From: Liolophura sinensis | Taxonomy: Eukaryota; Mollusca; Polyplacophora; Chitonida; Chitonidae | NCBI RefSeq assembly: GCF_032854445.1 | Contig: NC_088300.1 | Location: forward strand, 69,478,984-69,542,983 | Length of the DNA stretch: 64,000 bases | Direction of reading: 5' to 3' | In this document: piece by piece, positions 48,428 to 58,441 of the stretch | Layout of the letters: each line of letters opens with the position of its first letter | How positions within the stretch are numbered: position 1 is the stretch's first letter | Translations under genes and position numbers: made by a program | The notes under the pieces: generated by a model | What the model was told of the DNA's origin: nothing | What the model saw: only the letters and a program-made list of their open reading frames with translations | The model's database searches: none

Positions 48428-50224
48428 GCTTTTCAAACTTTCTTTCTCATCAGGCATAAGAACGAAAGTTTGAAACTGCAGTTGGAATACAACGATGTAG
48501 AAATTTGAGAAGGTTCCTTTGTTTTTTCTTTTTTTAACTATTCTCTGCATCAGAACAATCAACTTGTTTCTCAGCTGGTATTGGCGCTAGTTATGCTCAC
48601 TGTGCAGTTGAATCTTGTAGTCGTATGTTTTTCGGAGAACACGGTACGACGTATAGTTGTAAACATGTAGCTCTGATCCGAGCTGCGCAGTCATCGCGAG
48701 AGTTACAATGCTCATTATGCAGTTGAATCTTGTAGTCGTATGTTTATCGGAGAACACGGTAAGACCTGTAGTTGCAAATATTTAACTCTGATTCGAGTGG
48801 GGCAGTCATCGCGAGAGTTACAATACGAAACGAGCTGAAAAGAGTTGTAGTTTCCGAAGGAGGATATTTTGCGCTCGATTTCTTCAAAGAAAAAGGGATG
48901 ATTTAAGTCACATACTCACTGATACTTGTGCATTGTCCGAGGGCCGTGTACACGCTCTTTTTTTTTTTTTTTTATCCCAGAGGCCCTGATGCACAGCTAC
49001 TGAAAAATGGCTTTAGTGTGGTGCCTTGTCTCACATGTCATGCAATTGTCGGGAGAAAAGGTATCCGAGTAAAATAAAAGTCATCTGCGCAGAGATGGCC
49101 CGACATACTCTACCACACGTTTAATGCCGTCTGTATTACCTTTAACACCTCGTGGCTGCGTCACTCAAATCAGAGATATATTTGCAGCTGGGAACGATTT
49201 GCTTTTTAATCACTGGTGTATGTGGAGATTAGGATAGGAATGTACTTGCTCAAAGTACAGCATTTACCAAGCGTGCATACACAGGTTCTGTTCACTTATA
49301 GTTTTACACAGATACCGGGCTTTGATTTGAGATATTGTATTGGTCCCAAATTCTTAAAACTATATATAGCATGGACAAATATTTCTACAGCATATAGTCA
49401 AGAACAATATGGTCTCATCTCACTGTACAATACACGGAACAATTGTTACCTTAGGTTTTATGTTGGTCCTATTTTAAGCTGTAAGACATTGAACTGTATT
49501 TTCCAGATTCATGTTTTATGTATATTAGCTTAACTGAATGGGGATAATTGACAAAAGTATGTTGGAGATCTAAGCATAGATATAATACGTTACATCCACA
49601 CAGTACTTCATTCAAAAGCGCCCCAAATACCCTGCAAGTCGGTGTCTACGACTTAAAGTTCCAGGTATAGCGAGCCAGTTTAGATTTGACGCGTTTTTAA
49701 TGTGTGATTTGTTTCCCCCCAAAATTCCCTGATAAAGAGCTCTATTCCATTCTGGTTGGAGAGGGAATGACGAGCTCTGAACTTTACTGATTAACATCTG
49801 AAATGTGAAGCGAACATCACGGATAGGCCAATGTATTTTTACGCCGTGCCGTTCTAAAGGGCCTGGTACCGTAAGGCGGGGAGTAGTCCCCAGAGAGGTA
49901 CGATAAGAAAATTTCAAAATCACAAATCAATTCTGTAAATTTCCATATCAGACGTATAAATCTTGGTCAAATCACCCATAAAAGTTATATGGCCATTAAC
50001 CAGAAAAATATATTTACTGAAACTTTCATGTGAGTGTATCTACGTGCTGTAAAGTTTTGGTTGGTTAACGCTCGTCTTCATATGTAAAACATAAACTTAA
50101 TAATGTGATCAATTTTGTCATATTTTGGCAAGGCTAAAATCCATATTTCTGCGACAGTCTGTCGGTTAATCTCCATAGTACAGTACATTAACGAAGTTGT
50201 TGTTGAGAACACGTGAGCCTCAAG

Positions 50225-50263
<39 letters not shown>

Positions 50264-53200
50264 TCTTATATATATAAGTCTTTTATTCACAGTAGCAGGG
50301 AATTTTTCAGATAGTTACAGATGAAGTGATTGTCACAGTTCTACAGTGTCTAATGCGAAAAAAAAAAGAAGATATTTCAGTGATGACGGCAGCCGGCTAC
50401 AATTCTTCGATTTTATGACCTGTACATGGCTTCAGTGCATGTTTGGAGCTTTACAAGTCGCATGCTTGTCATACAACAGGAAAAGAAGAGTAAAACAGAA
50501 CTGAAAAAAAAAGTAGCCTTACGAGTGTGTCAGTGGCTGTCACTCACAGCTATGGTCAGTTTCGCTACTTGTGGTGCACAGTTTCTCGCACTGGGGCCGA
50601 TTTCCCATCTTACCGTACCAGGTCCTTTGCTCTAATTTCTTGTCTTTGATCATGCGTAAGACTTTTGCCATATTTTTTTTTATTTATTATGGGTTGCCTT
50701 TATATAAAAAAGGAATAAAATACAATTGGAAAGAATACGCACACAAATTCGGTTGAATACACCTATAAACATTGTCAAATGATGTTCTGCGGTCGCTGCG
50801 AGTTCAAGTCCACCTCATGCTGACTTCCTCTCCGGCTATAAGTGGGAAGGTCTGCCAGCAACCTGCGGATGGTCGTGGGTTTCTCCGTACTCAAGAATAT
50901 TTCACTTATACGTTGGCGGCCAGCATCATGGTGAGAGGCACAGCCCTGGGCAAACCCTCGACCATCCATAGGTTGCTAAAAGATCTTCCCACGTATGGCC
51001 GGAGAGGAAGCCAGCATGAGCTGGACTTAAACTCACAGCGACCGCATTGGTGAGAGACCTTACTAAATGAAGATGCAAGTATACCTGCGCTGTGATCTGT
51101 ACTGAAGAGTGGCTAAAATTGCAGGTGTTCAAAGCTCTGTGCCCGACATGATCGGTAGAAACGGAATGCATGCAAACGGACCGAAATAGAACCACCCGCT
51201 GAATCAATGAATCGCAAACAGTTTGAGGGAGACGTTAAGCGCTACGTTAACGATGCTCTTTTATAGAGATTCCTACTGTACACATATAATTATCAGCCAG
51301 GTAAGTGATAAGGTTGTGCTGTTAAATGTATACTGTTCTTCTACTTCACTAAATGCACACCCTACCCTCTCGCCCTCACACACCTGGACACCATACCACT
51401 CACCCACACACCCGCACACAAAGGTCATGGGAAGGGGTTCAGTAAAACAAAGTTCAGCTTAATCTTGATCACCTTATAAATGTAAGGTTTTTTTAACAAT
51501 TTAACTGTCCAGATGTAGAGTATACATATCGAAGAGATCACTTTGCTAAATTACGATCGTTTGATTGGGAGAGGGGGGGGGGTATTGTTGAAGTGTACCT
51601 GACTACGTGTTGGATTAGTGCAACTCAATTGCCATTTAATAGAGGTTATGATCAACTGGCCGTGCTAACTATTAAATGACATTTTAGTCAGTCGAATCGA
51701 CTAAACTGTTGATCAAAAAATAGATCAAATAATTGTGGACAGTCAGGACTGAATCAAGAAGTTTTGCACAACTTTATTCATTTGTCTTTGTCTTTTTATT
51801 TATTTTAATCAATTGGATTAAGTCATTATTGAAGTGCCTATTTGTAAGAATATATTAGATCGGATGACTGTATAAAGGTGACCATACCTGCAGCGCATAT
51901 ATCTATCAGTATATCGGCGATGTTGTCATCGGTGATGTAGTTTTCCTTGCTGACGTCACATTGCCCCTGTGTATGACGTAAGTGGCTCAGCAAGCCGCGG
52001 ATCTCACCTTCACTCTTGGACCCCTAAACAAACACAACAGAGCTTTTACACACACAGACCTGTGCAGTTTTGCCACAATTTCAAACGTTTTTTATTTCAC
52101 GCCATCTTGACAAAGGCATCGAATGATCTCTACTGAGGGATATAATAAAACATAACCATCTATTTGTAGGTTTGTGAAAGCCAATCTCTCCGGTATCCCT
52201 TTTATAACAATTCAGAGAAAACTGTGGGCCTGTGATTGGTCTATCCGACTTAGATGAGTTACATTATGCTCAAACATGGGGGGATATTTCTTCCAGATAA
52301 ATACGCAGTCAGGAAGGCACGTGCCAGCCAATAGATACCCTCGTCTGTATACTTACAGAGTCAGGGATGTGCGTGCAGGCAGAAACAACAGTACTGGCTA
52401 GACACGTTAATCGACAATGTACGAGTCATCAACTTGCCGTCATTTTCAAAAGAGTTGAAAACAATTTAACTAATGATTCAGCAGCTAACAACAAAAACAA
52501 CTGGAAAAACTTGTCGCAACATCTTTTTGAGACAATTAAATTGCACACCCTTGCAAACTGAATCGAAAATGACTGACTAGCAGTTCACCTCTCAGCTCAA
52601 GCTATGCCCCCAGTTGGACTTCGTGTTTTTCTGTCAAGGTGTATGTCGTAAGGTCCGTGAAAACACGGCGAGGGTTGACTGAAGTACCAGTATTAACTGA
52701 AGGAAAATTGTCCGATATGCTCTTTCATTGTGATAAATTCGTATATCAGCGTTTTGCGTGGGTATACGACCTGATATTTCGTCTCGAAGATCAATATTTC
52801 CACTTTTGTATTCGCAAAAGTATACCTTTTAAGATTGTATTTCTCCACTTGAGACTATCTGTTGGTACATGCAAACCGCCAATATACGGTCACCAGTTAA
52901 TTGATGCAGAAAAGTTGTCAGTCATATACACTGTGTCGTCTTTCCAATTATCCTGCTACATTTATGTATTTACTTGAATTGAGTTTTATGCCGTACTCAA
53001 GAATATTTCACTTAGACGACTGTTAGAACCTTCTAACATGTGAGGTACAAATATAAGTGCATTATGGGAGAAGGAAACCGGACAGAGCCTGGAGGAAACC
53101 CACGACCATCCGCAGTTTGCTCACGGACCTTCCGACGTTGTCCTGCTAGAGTGAATTATCCTTATCAAAATGTATGTGGATGATAGACAGCACCAGCACC

Positions 53201-56200
53201 GGATAACCAGTTTCCTGACATTCTCATCGATGTCGTACCACTTTTCGCGTTTGAAGATAATCGGTCCCAGCGTTCACGAGTTATAATTAGGAGCGGAAAT
53301 AATTTGCGCGACAGAAAGACGAAAGCACGGAATGATGGACAGTGCAAGTCTTTAAGCCCCCCAGCCCCACCCTCACCTACCAGTTTGCGGTGGCGGTGAA
53401 TAATCAAACGGATCTGGATAGAATGGTACTGTGAATAAAAGGCTTAAACTTAAAGCGCCAGGCCTTACCAGCGTGAAGCATTTTAGACACTTATGTTCAG
53501 TATGCCGTTACCTGTTCATCTTTCAGCATTAAATCTTTTAGCTCTTTGATGTCCCTTTTTATTTGCTGGTACCTTCTTCCGCTCTCACAAGGAAGATGTC
53601 GTATCCATGGAAACAGCATCATCATTGTATTTATGCCGGGATTAGACAGATAGCTCAAGTTTGCATCTACTTTATTGATCAGCTTCACCGAGGGGTTATT
53701 GGTCGGCAGTTCTCTTCCTGTCACCTGAAACAACAACCTAACATTAGCAGCATATAAAATTTTCTATTGAAATCCTTGATTCTATTAGTTACATATTTTG
53801 CCATAGACAGGGCTTTTTCATTTCTACGATGACGTCATTTTTATGGGTGTAGGAGACCGGCGTGAACCAGTATCCTTTTGCAAGTTTATACTGACGAACC
53901 TTCCCACATTTCAGGTACAGAAATAAGTTTATACTTTCGAACCTTCCCACATGTGAGGTATAAATATAATGTTTATACTGACAAACCTTCCAAACTCGTG
54001 AGGTACAAATATAAGTTTATACTGACGAACCTTCCAAACATGTGAGGTAGAGAAATAAGTTCATACTGACGAACCTTCCAACACGTGAGATGCAAATAAA
54101 AGTTTATACCCAGGAACATTCCCACATTTGAGGTAAAGTTATAAGTTTACATTGACGAACCTTCCCACATTTCAGGTACAGAAATAAGTTTACTCTTTCG
54201 AACCTTCCCACATGTGAGGTACAAGTATAAATTTATACTGACGATCTTTCCAAACATGTGAGGTACAAATATAACTTTATACTGATGAACTTTCCTACAT
54301 GTGAGGTACAGATATAAATTTATACCCAGGAACGTTTCCACATGTGAGGTACAGTTAAAAGTTTATACCAGATTTTAGACAGGGAAGACTAGTGCTCTTT
54401 AAAGAAGAGAATTTAAATATCAATCAAATACCACTGAAAAGAGTATGCATTTCCTCCCAGGTAAATTCCAATATGTACCTCAAGTTGATAAATTACAAAT
54501 AAAATCAACGCCAAAATCCGCTGTGGGGGACTCCATTTTGTCTAAGATCTAGCCCTAAAGTCTTCTGTTTTAGTACGAGAATTGCCGTCGGAAACCGCCG
54601 AAGTGCAGTTCGTACATTTCCGGTAGAGCTCTTCTTCCCAGGAGGTAGCAAACAGTACAGTTCGTTTTCCGCTTGACGATCGGGAAACCGGAATGTTGGA
54701 CGTTGAGGGTAGTTTACACGAACAAGCTGGCACTTTTAACAACTCTCACTGGCTGAGAGGCAACACACCCCCAGCATAAATTATAGGGTGTTAAAGATCG
54801 AGGACGCGATGGACAGCGATTGATGCCAGCTTTGACGTTTTCAGGCTTTACGTGAATGCAAATGAAAAATCACAGAATTATGCAGCAGACACCACCACAT
54901 AGAAAAATAAAATTTTCTTCTCCTTTAAAGAGAAAGACGGCACCTTACCAATGTTTTTGTCTACTGAAAGACTACCATTCAAAGTATCTTAAACCTGCAT
55001 TAAATATTTTTTTAGATTTCTTTCAACCCAATAAAGGCTTAGTGAAACTTCGTCTTGACACGGCTTTAACACACCTACATTATCAAGAGCAAGGTGACGT
55101 CACGTTTACTCTAGCTCTCTAACGTCGAAGGCATTTTCCGTTTAATAATCTAAGCGGTAGCCTATGATATATGAAAGTTGCGGACTTGGGCGACGAAGAC
55201 CCAAGTGATACATATAATGTCGTCGCATCCGAATTCCCTGTTCGAGGACGCGTGGAGCATTTTGGTGAGCCTTACAGTAATGAAAAGGTAAGCGCAATAA
55301 CCAATCATTTACTCTAGAAACAAGAAATAAAAGTAAAAAAATAAATATGTTCGAGCAAATAAAAAAAGCTTGCCGGTGAAGGCGAATGGAAAGCCACATG
55401 CATCTAAACAAAGCCATAAAGAAATCGATTTGAAGGAGAGGCCACAGCGGTTAAATGTCTGTAGTCTGCACCAGAGTTCAGAAGATCTAGGGCCATTTCT
55501 CACTTACATGTAGTTCAAAGATTAAAACCTCAATGTAAGTATATACTTGGATGCAGTTTATGATGCCAGAAGTTTAATTGATGTGTGCCTTCACTTCAAG
55601 GCAAAGTTGCTTTTTTTTTAAATGCATAAAATTTGAATAATGATTTCAATACATGAATATTGATTCCTTCTTATAATATGTTTTTCCCGGGTACCCTATA
55701 CACTCACAGACAAGATCGGTGTCATATATAACTGAGAAACTGTAAAAAAAACATGTACATGCGGTGCTTAATATCAATCACATACCCAGACTTTGACCAC
55801 ATGAAGTATTATGCCGAAGACACCATGCATCACGCCACCAAATATATAATACTGACACCGGGCCAACCAGTCTCTTTGCCCTCACCTATCCGTGCCCAGG
55901 CGACAACAACTTCCATTTTGGTATCACACGACACAGGTTTGGTCCCAGTTTACGGAAGCAAAAGATATATTAATGCGATTAGCCACATCAGAAAGACATA
56001 TGCGACACTCACCAAAATCATGATTATACGGCAAAGAAAATTATTGATGTCTTCAAAGGGAGAAAATGCTTCGCCATTGCGTGAATGGAAATTGCGCGCC
56101 ACTGTTTGCACTTCCTTGAGAATAAGCGGTTCGGCAGCCCTCAGATCATTTCCATACAACCGCATGCCTTTCGTCAAAACTTTCTTTAGATGACTCGTCT

Positions 56201-56573
56201 TCTCATTCCAGGCCTGGAAGATGACGTCATTAGGCAAAACGTAACTGCCGGAGAAGTTCCGCTGTCGGCCGGAAAATGCTTCAGCTACTTCCGGAGATAA
56301 CGATGCTTCTCGGAGAACTTCAAATCCTTGAAGAATTATGACAGTGTCAGTGAAGACATGAAAAGACATTATGTCACCGTATTTTTTCGACCACTCGTTG
56401 AACTTGAGGTGCATTCGTTCGAAATCCAACTCAAACCAGTTTCCGAACAAAGGATAGCCAGGTGGCGAAGGCGGAAGTCGAGAATTTCTCGACATCCTAG
56501 TCACCCAGAGAACTAGAAGAAACAACAGTCCAGAAATTATCATCATGTAAATAAGATCTGTACCCATGTTCAT
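38494..56573 (-). CDS. Cytochrome P450, clan 2 type, complete (6 exons, 506 aa)
   Basis: Exons on the minus strand: 56573-56013, 53724-53512, 52023-51888, 42767-42502, 40646-40519, 38710-38494. All introns are GT-AG and the phases (0, 0, 1, 0, 2) join to one frame of 506 codons plus stop, the usual P450 length. Seen: N-terminal membrane anchor (about 7-25); hinge [14 protein letters not shown]-helix EVFR (360-363); PDRF (415-418); heme loop [10 protein letters not shown] with Cys446. Known: such enzymes are ER-bound haem monooxygenases supplied with electrons by P450 reductase. The substrate is not predictable. Odd: the I-helix reads AGVQST where AGxET(T) is usual, and the C-helix lacks the W-x3-R arginine. 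Closest in motifs to CYP1/CYP2/CYP17-like enzymes. Introns carry many SINEs. Confidence 0.95.
39270..39388 (+). mobile_element. SINE family A 3' fragment in P450 intron 5
   Basis: CCCCGGGCGCTGCCC, GTCGTATAAGTGAAATATTC, TTGAGTACGGCGTAAAACAC and an AAAT tail. It is antisense to the P450 gene. Confidence 0.88.
39792..40044 (+). mobile_element. SINE family A full copy in P450 intron 5
   Basis: It begins CCTCCGTGGCCAAGGGAGTG, continues with a CGCAGTGAC head, TGAGTTCAAGTC B-box and canonical 3' block, and ends AATAAATAAG. It is antisense to the gene and forms an inverted pair with the next element. Confidence 0.9.
40110..40310 (-). mobile_element. SINE family A copy, inverted partner in P450 intron 5
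   Basis: It reads CAAGAAAATTTCACTTATGC, GACGGCGGCCAGCAT, then GGCCGGAGAGGAAG and TGGACTTGAACTCAC. It is tail to tail with the copy at 39792-40044, about 65 bases apart. Confidence 0.9.
40519..40646 (-). CDS. P450 exon 5: PERF-region exon
   Basis: This exon starts after TTGGCAG and ends at the donor GTAAGC. It encodes 42 codons plus two bases: [25 protein letters not shown] and LDEHGKLLP. This is the usual N-W-x-x-H-x-D and P-E-R-F segment between the K-helix and the heme loop, with Asp in place of Glu. It is too short to stand out as an open frame but fits both neighbouring phases exactly. Confidence 0.94.
41085..41165 (-). mobile_element. SINE family B fragment
   Basis: A short diverged match to the centre of family B (CAGGCATGACCATGG..CC.GTCACATTATATTGACACC). 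It lies in P450 intron 4. Confidence 0.5.
41600..41784 (-). mobile_element. SINE family A 5' part with well-kept tRNA head
   Basis: On the minus strand the head reads ACCGCGTTGGTTAGCGCGCT then AGCGCAGCATAGTGACC, with B-box GAGTTCAAGTCC. This is the best-preserved tRNA-like head of the family here. The 3' block is missing. It lies in P450 intron 4. Confidence 0.85.
41785..42501 (-). other. Part of P450 intron 4, no element recognised
   Basis: A 105-codon plus frame (41932-42249) has no motif or leader and lies antisense within the intron; I treat it as chance. Confidence 0.5.
42502..42767 (-). CDS. P450 exon 4: I-helix end to K-helix
   Basis: It completes the glycine codon of the I-helix, then [24 protein letters not shown] and [14 protein letters not shown] with ExxR at 360-363, and ends GYHIPKGSQ before GTACGG. 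The exon is intact, with 88 codons plus two bases. Confidence 0.95.
43534..43667 (-). mobile_element. SINE family A, 5' truncated, with 14-bp target-site duplication
   Basis: The tail and 3' block are intact (GATTGGTGTTTTACGCCGTA, CGACGGCGGACAGCATTATG) and the copy stops at CATCCGCAGG. The flanks 43520-43533 and 43668-43681 are the same 14 bases, TTCAAGATATACGA, so the boundaries are exact. It lies in P450 intron 3. Confidence 0.95.
43745..45445 (-). other. Part of P450 intron 3, no element recognised
   Basis: AT-rich intronic sequence. The minus frame 44635-44952 (105 codons) has no motif. No splice-bounded P450-like segment was seen, as expected because exons 3 and 4 join exactly. Confidence 0.5.
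45446..45605 (-). mobile_element. SINE family A copy, 5' truncated
   Basis: An ATTTATTT tail, GGTGTTTTACGCCGTACTCA, ACGACGGCGGCCAGCATTG, and on to CTTCCCACGTACGGCC. A short repeat GTATCA flanks it and may be a weak target duplication. It lies in P450 intron 3. Confidence 0.9.
45883..46035 (-). mobile_element. SINE family A copy, diverged
   Basis: TAATTTATTTATTTG, TGTTTTACGCTGTACTCAA, ACGGCGGCCAGCTTTATGG and CTTCCCAAGTAG. It is more diverged than its neighbour at 45446. It lies in P450 intron 3. Confidence 0.85.
46036..48328 (-). other. Part of P450 intron 3, no element recognised
   Basis: Short frames on both strands (for example 47142-47342, 66 codons) carry no motif. Confidence 0.45.
48329..48422. 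repeat. (TA)n microsatellite
   Basis: Nearly uninterrupted TA over 94 bases with one AAATACA break. Tyr-Ile open frames on both strands are repeat artefacts. It lies in P450 intron 3. Confidence 0.97.
48593..48824. repeat. Tandem duplication, 115-bp unit, 2 copies
   Basis: Landmarks TGCAGTTGAATCTTGTAGTC and GCAGTCATCGCGAGAGTTAC recur 115 bases apart, with about a dozen differences. It lies in P450 intron 3. Confidence 0.92.
50227..50261. repeat. (AT)n microsatellite
   Basis: About 17 AT units, followed by a shorter TATATATA at 50268. It lies in P450 intron 3. Confidence 0.95.
50785..50885 (+). mobile_element. SINE family A 5' half, arm 1 of an inverted pair
   Basis: GCGGTCGCTGCGAGTTCAAG, CTTCCTCTCCGGC, GGAAGGTCTGCCAGCAACCT and GCGGATGGTCGTGGGTTTC, ending exactly where the minus copy starts. 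Confidence 0.9.
50886..51060 (-). mobile_element. SINE family A copy, arm 2 of an inverted pair
   Basis: CGTACTCAAGAATATTTCAC, GGCGGCCAGCATCATGGTG, CCATCCATAGGTTGCTAAAA, CCGGAGAGGAAGCCAGCATG and GCGACCGCATTGGTGAGAG. No spacer separates it from the plus copy, so RNA across the region can fold into a hairpin of about 95 pairs. It lies in P450 intron 3. Confidence 0.9.
51888..52023 (-). CDS. P450 exon 3: up to the I-helix
   Basis: This exon follows TTTAG and ends GCTGCAG|GTATGG. It encodes 45 codons plus one base: [20 protein letters not shown], then [17 protein letters not shown]. The TDDNI and DI.xAG pattern is the usual start of the P450 I-helix. It has no ATG and is too short to show as an open frame, but it joins exons 2 and 4 in phase. 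Confidence 0.94.
52024..53511 (-). other. P450 intron 2
   Basis: It holds one family A SINE (52968-53140). The 112-codon plus frame at 52639-52977 runs into that SINE and has no motif, so it is not called. Confidence 0.6.
52968..53140 (-). mobile_element. SINE family A copy with a minisatellite monomer inside
   Basis: The 3' block (TATGCCGTACTCAAGAATAT) and the CCCACGACCATCCGCAG block are present. Between them, 53021-53058 replaces the usual GGCGGCCA with GAACCTTCTAACATGTGAGG then TACAAATATAAGT, which is a monomer of the array at 53884-54370. Confidence 0.85.
53512..53724 (-). CDS. P450 exon 2: F-G region
   Basis: 71 codons in phase 0 on both sides (TTTCAG before, GTAACG after). It begins [10 protein letters not shown], the equivalent of the xFGxR segment after helix E, then [12 protein letters not shown] (typical FPWLxxLP) and a charged helix ending LKDEQ. 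Confidence 0.94.
53884..54370. repeat. Minisatellite, ~43-bp unit, ~11 copies (same family as 30.9 kb)
   Basis: The unit is close to GACGAACCTTCCCACATGTG then AGGTACAAATATAAGTTTATACT. A two-unit block with CATTTCAGG and TTTCGAACC recurs about 260 bases apart, showing higher-order duplication. It lies in P450 intron 1. Confidence 0.93.
55795..55935 (-). mobile_element. SINE family B fragment
   Basis: The plus strand reads ATGCCGAAGACACCATGCAT..ATAATACTGACACCGGGCCAACCAGTCTCT, matching the centre of family B reversed. It lies in P450 intron 1 next to exon 1. Confidence 0.6.
56013..56573 (-). CDS. P450 exon 1: membrane anchor to helix E
   Basis: 187 codons from the first Met (a second Met is at residue 3) to IIMIL before GTGAGT. 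It contains the hydrophobic anchor, the proline hinge, the helix A-B region (WSKKYGDI), W122 in the C-helix and MRLYGNDL. The start is chosen because it precedes the anchor directly and no in-frame Met lies further upstream in the open frame. Confidence 0.94.
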
Positions 56574-57668
56574 AGTTTTGGCTCTTCTTATTGTCGATCC
56601 GCGATGAGTAACGCGTTTAATACTGGCTAACGGCGAACACTATAGTTTCACTGCTGAACAGAAGGATAGAACCAAGCTGGATGTTCCCACGTCCTAACTC
56701 CTGTTAGACCGGCAGACTAGAATCTGACCCTGATAGTTTTGGTGAAGTGTTCTACATATTAACACAGCTCGTCTTTCAACTGGTCTCCCCCCCCCCGCTC
56801 CCTCCCCCCACACTTGTCTGAACGGGCAACCGTCTTATCTTATTCCACAAAGTGTTATATGCGCCTCGTTCACTGGGATAAAAACTTGACACAAAATCAA
56901 CAAACGTGCTTGGCTATACCGCGAATTGTTGAAAAGGAGAAGCCCGCAAGCGTAGTGGGTGCTTGAGTTCGTTGTGGTTAAAAATAGTACAAATTCCTCT
57001 TTCAATATTCCCTCCGCTCTACTCGACTGAACAAGGTAACAGGTTCGTTCAGATCTGGGTTCCAATGCTTTTTTACCCACCCATGCAGAAAAATGTGTAT
57101 TAATGTTAATTGCCTAAACCCTTCATGTGTGATGACAGTTATTTATGACATTACAATGTCAAATTAAGCCATTTACACGTAATTTGTCTATGATTCCTTT
57201 GAACAGTGGATACGAATAATTGCACTGAACTGTGGGAAGAATGGTGGTCCGTTAGTAACACTGTTTTTTCTATTTCACCTGTTTTTAATTCTCTAAAACT
57301 GAAAAAAAACAGTTCTCCCGTCAGAATATACTTTCTCCTTCAAGAAACTCCTAAAATACACATTGCTAACTTTGACAGCCTTTCTTTTTGACTTCGGGGC
57401 GTGTCGCTAGTGAAGGCTGAGGGCACTCTTTGCATATACACGTTAAAACCTCCAAGTTCGTCCCAGTGTTGATCTGCGCGGTAACCAGATTTTAGAAAAG
57501 ACACAGCGAAGACTGTCCAGTCGGAGGCAAGATGTTACGTCTGCTGACTGCAGGCTTTCTACTGAATTTATTTACCTTCTACAAGTGGCCCATGTGTACC
57601 TGACAGTTCATATTATCATTTGTATCGGAAAGAACTTCCACATAAGGAGAAAACTCAAATCACGTACA
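56574..57668. other. Upstream region of the P450 gene
   Basis: No TATA box is obvious within 100 bases of the start codon. A C-rich run at about 56787-56811 (quadruplex-capable on the minus strand, the gene's coding strand) lies about 215 bases upstream. No other gene was recognised. Confidence 0.45.
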
Positions 57669-57870
57669 ATTTATTATTTATTTGATTGGTGTTTTACGCC
57701 GTACTCAAGAATATTTCACTTTAAACGACGGTGGCCAGCATTATGGTGGGTGGAAACCTGACACAGCCCGGGGGAAACTCACGACCATCCTCAGGTTGCT
57801 GGAAGACCTTCCCACGTACGGCCGGAGAGGAAGCGACCGCATTGGTGAGAGACTACTGGGTCTCTACCAA
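57669..57870 (-). mobile_element. SINE family A copy with internal deletion
   Basis: TTTGATTGGTGTTTTACGCC, AACGACGGTGGCCAGCATTA, and CGGCCGGAGAGGAAG joined directly to CGACCGCATTGGTGAGAG. The TGAGCTGGACTTGAACTCAC block (the B-box) is deleted. Confidence 0.9.
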
Positions 57871-58224
57871 ACAACTGAGAACTTATTTTCTCCCAGAATG
57901 GGTTTGTTGGACAAACTAACAAATATAACATGGTGCTTGACTTAACCCGGATAAAGTAGGGTTCGTCTGAACAGAAATTCACACTGCAGTCTGCGTGAAA
58001 AAGTTACTTTTCTCAAGTAGTACACAGGCCCGATCTGCAATCTAGGCTCGAACTCCAAATGCTTCCAACTCATTGTCCACTATGGTGGTCAAACATACTT
58101 AAGCCATATAACGGAAGCACACAGAAAATCTATGTACCATACGGACCTGTCACCTTCCTACATGTACATGCATCAATCTAGCTACACATACAAACAACTA
58201 GCGTTGACACAAATTCAAGTTATA

Positions 58225-58428
58225 TTTATTTATTTATTTGATTGGTGTTTTACGCCGTACTCAAGAATATTTCACTTATACGACGGCGGCCAGCATTATG
58301 GTGGGTGGAAACCGGGCAGAGCCCGGGGGAAACCCACGACCATCCGCAGGTTGCTGGAAGACCTTCCCACTTACGGCCGGAGAGGAAGCCAGCATGAGCT
58401 GTAGTTGAACTTACAGCGACCGCTTTGG
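58225..58428 (-). mobile_element. SINE family A copy with 13-bp target-site duplication
   Basis: It is close to the family consensus throughout (ATTTGATTGGTGTTTTACGC, CGACGGCGGCCAGCATTATG, ACCATCCGCAGGTTGC). It is flanked by AATTCAAGTTATA at 58212-58224 and 58429-58441, so its ends are exact. The 5' end stops within the head. Confidence 0.96.
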
Positions 58429-58441
58429 AATTCAAGTTATA

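Noticed and set aside
48251-48562. Tyr-Ile-rich open frames on both strands
   Set aside because: These are translation of a (TA)n microsatellite.
53021-53058. Possible CRISPR-like or phage-type repeat/spacer structure in the 43-bp arrays
   Set aside because: Units are directly adjacent with no unique spacers, and the genome is clearly animal.
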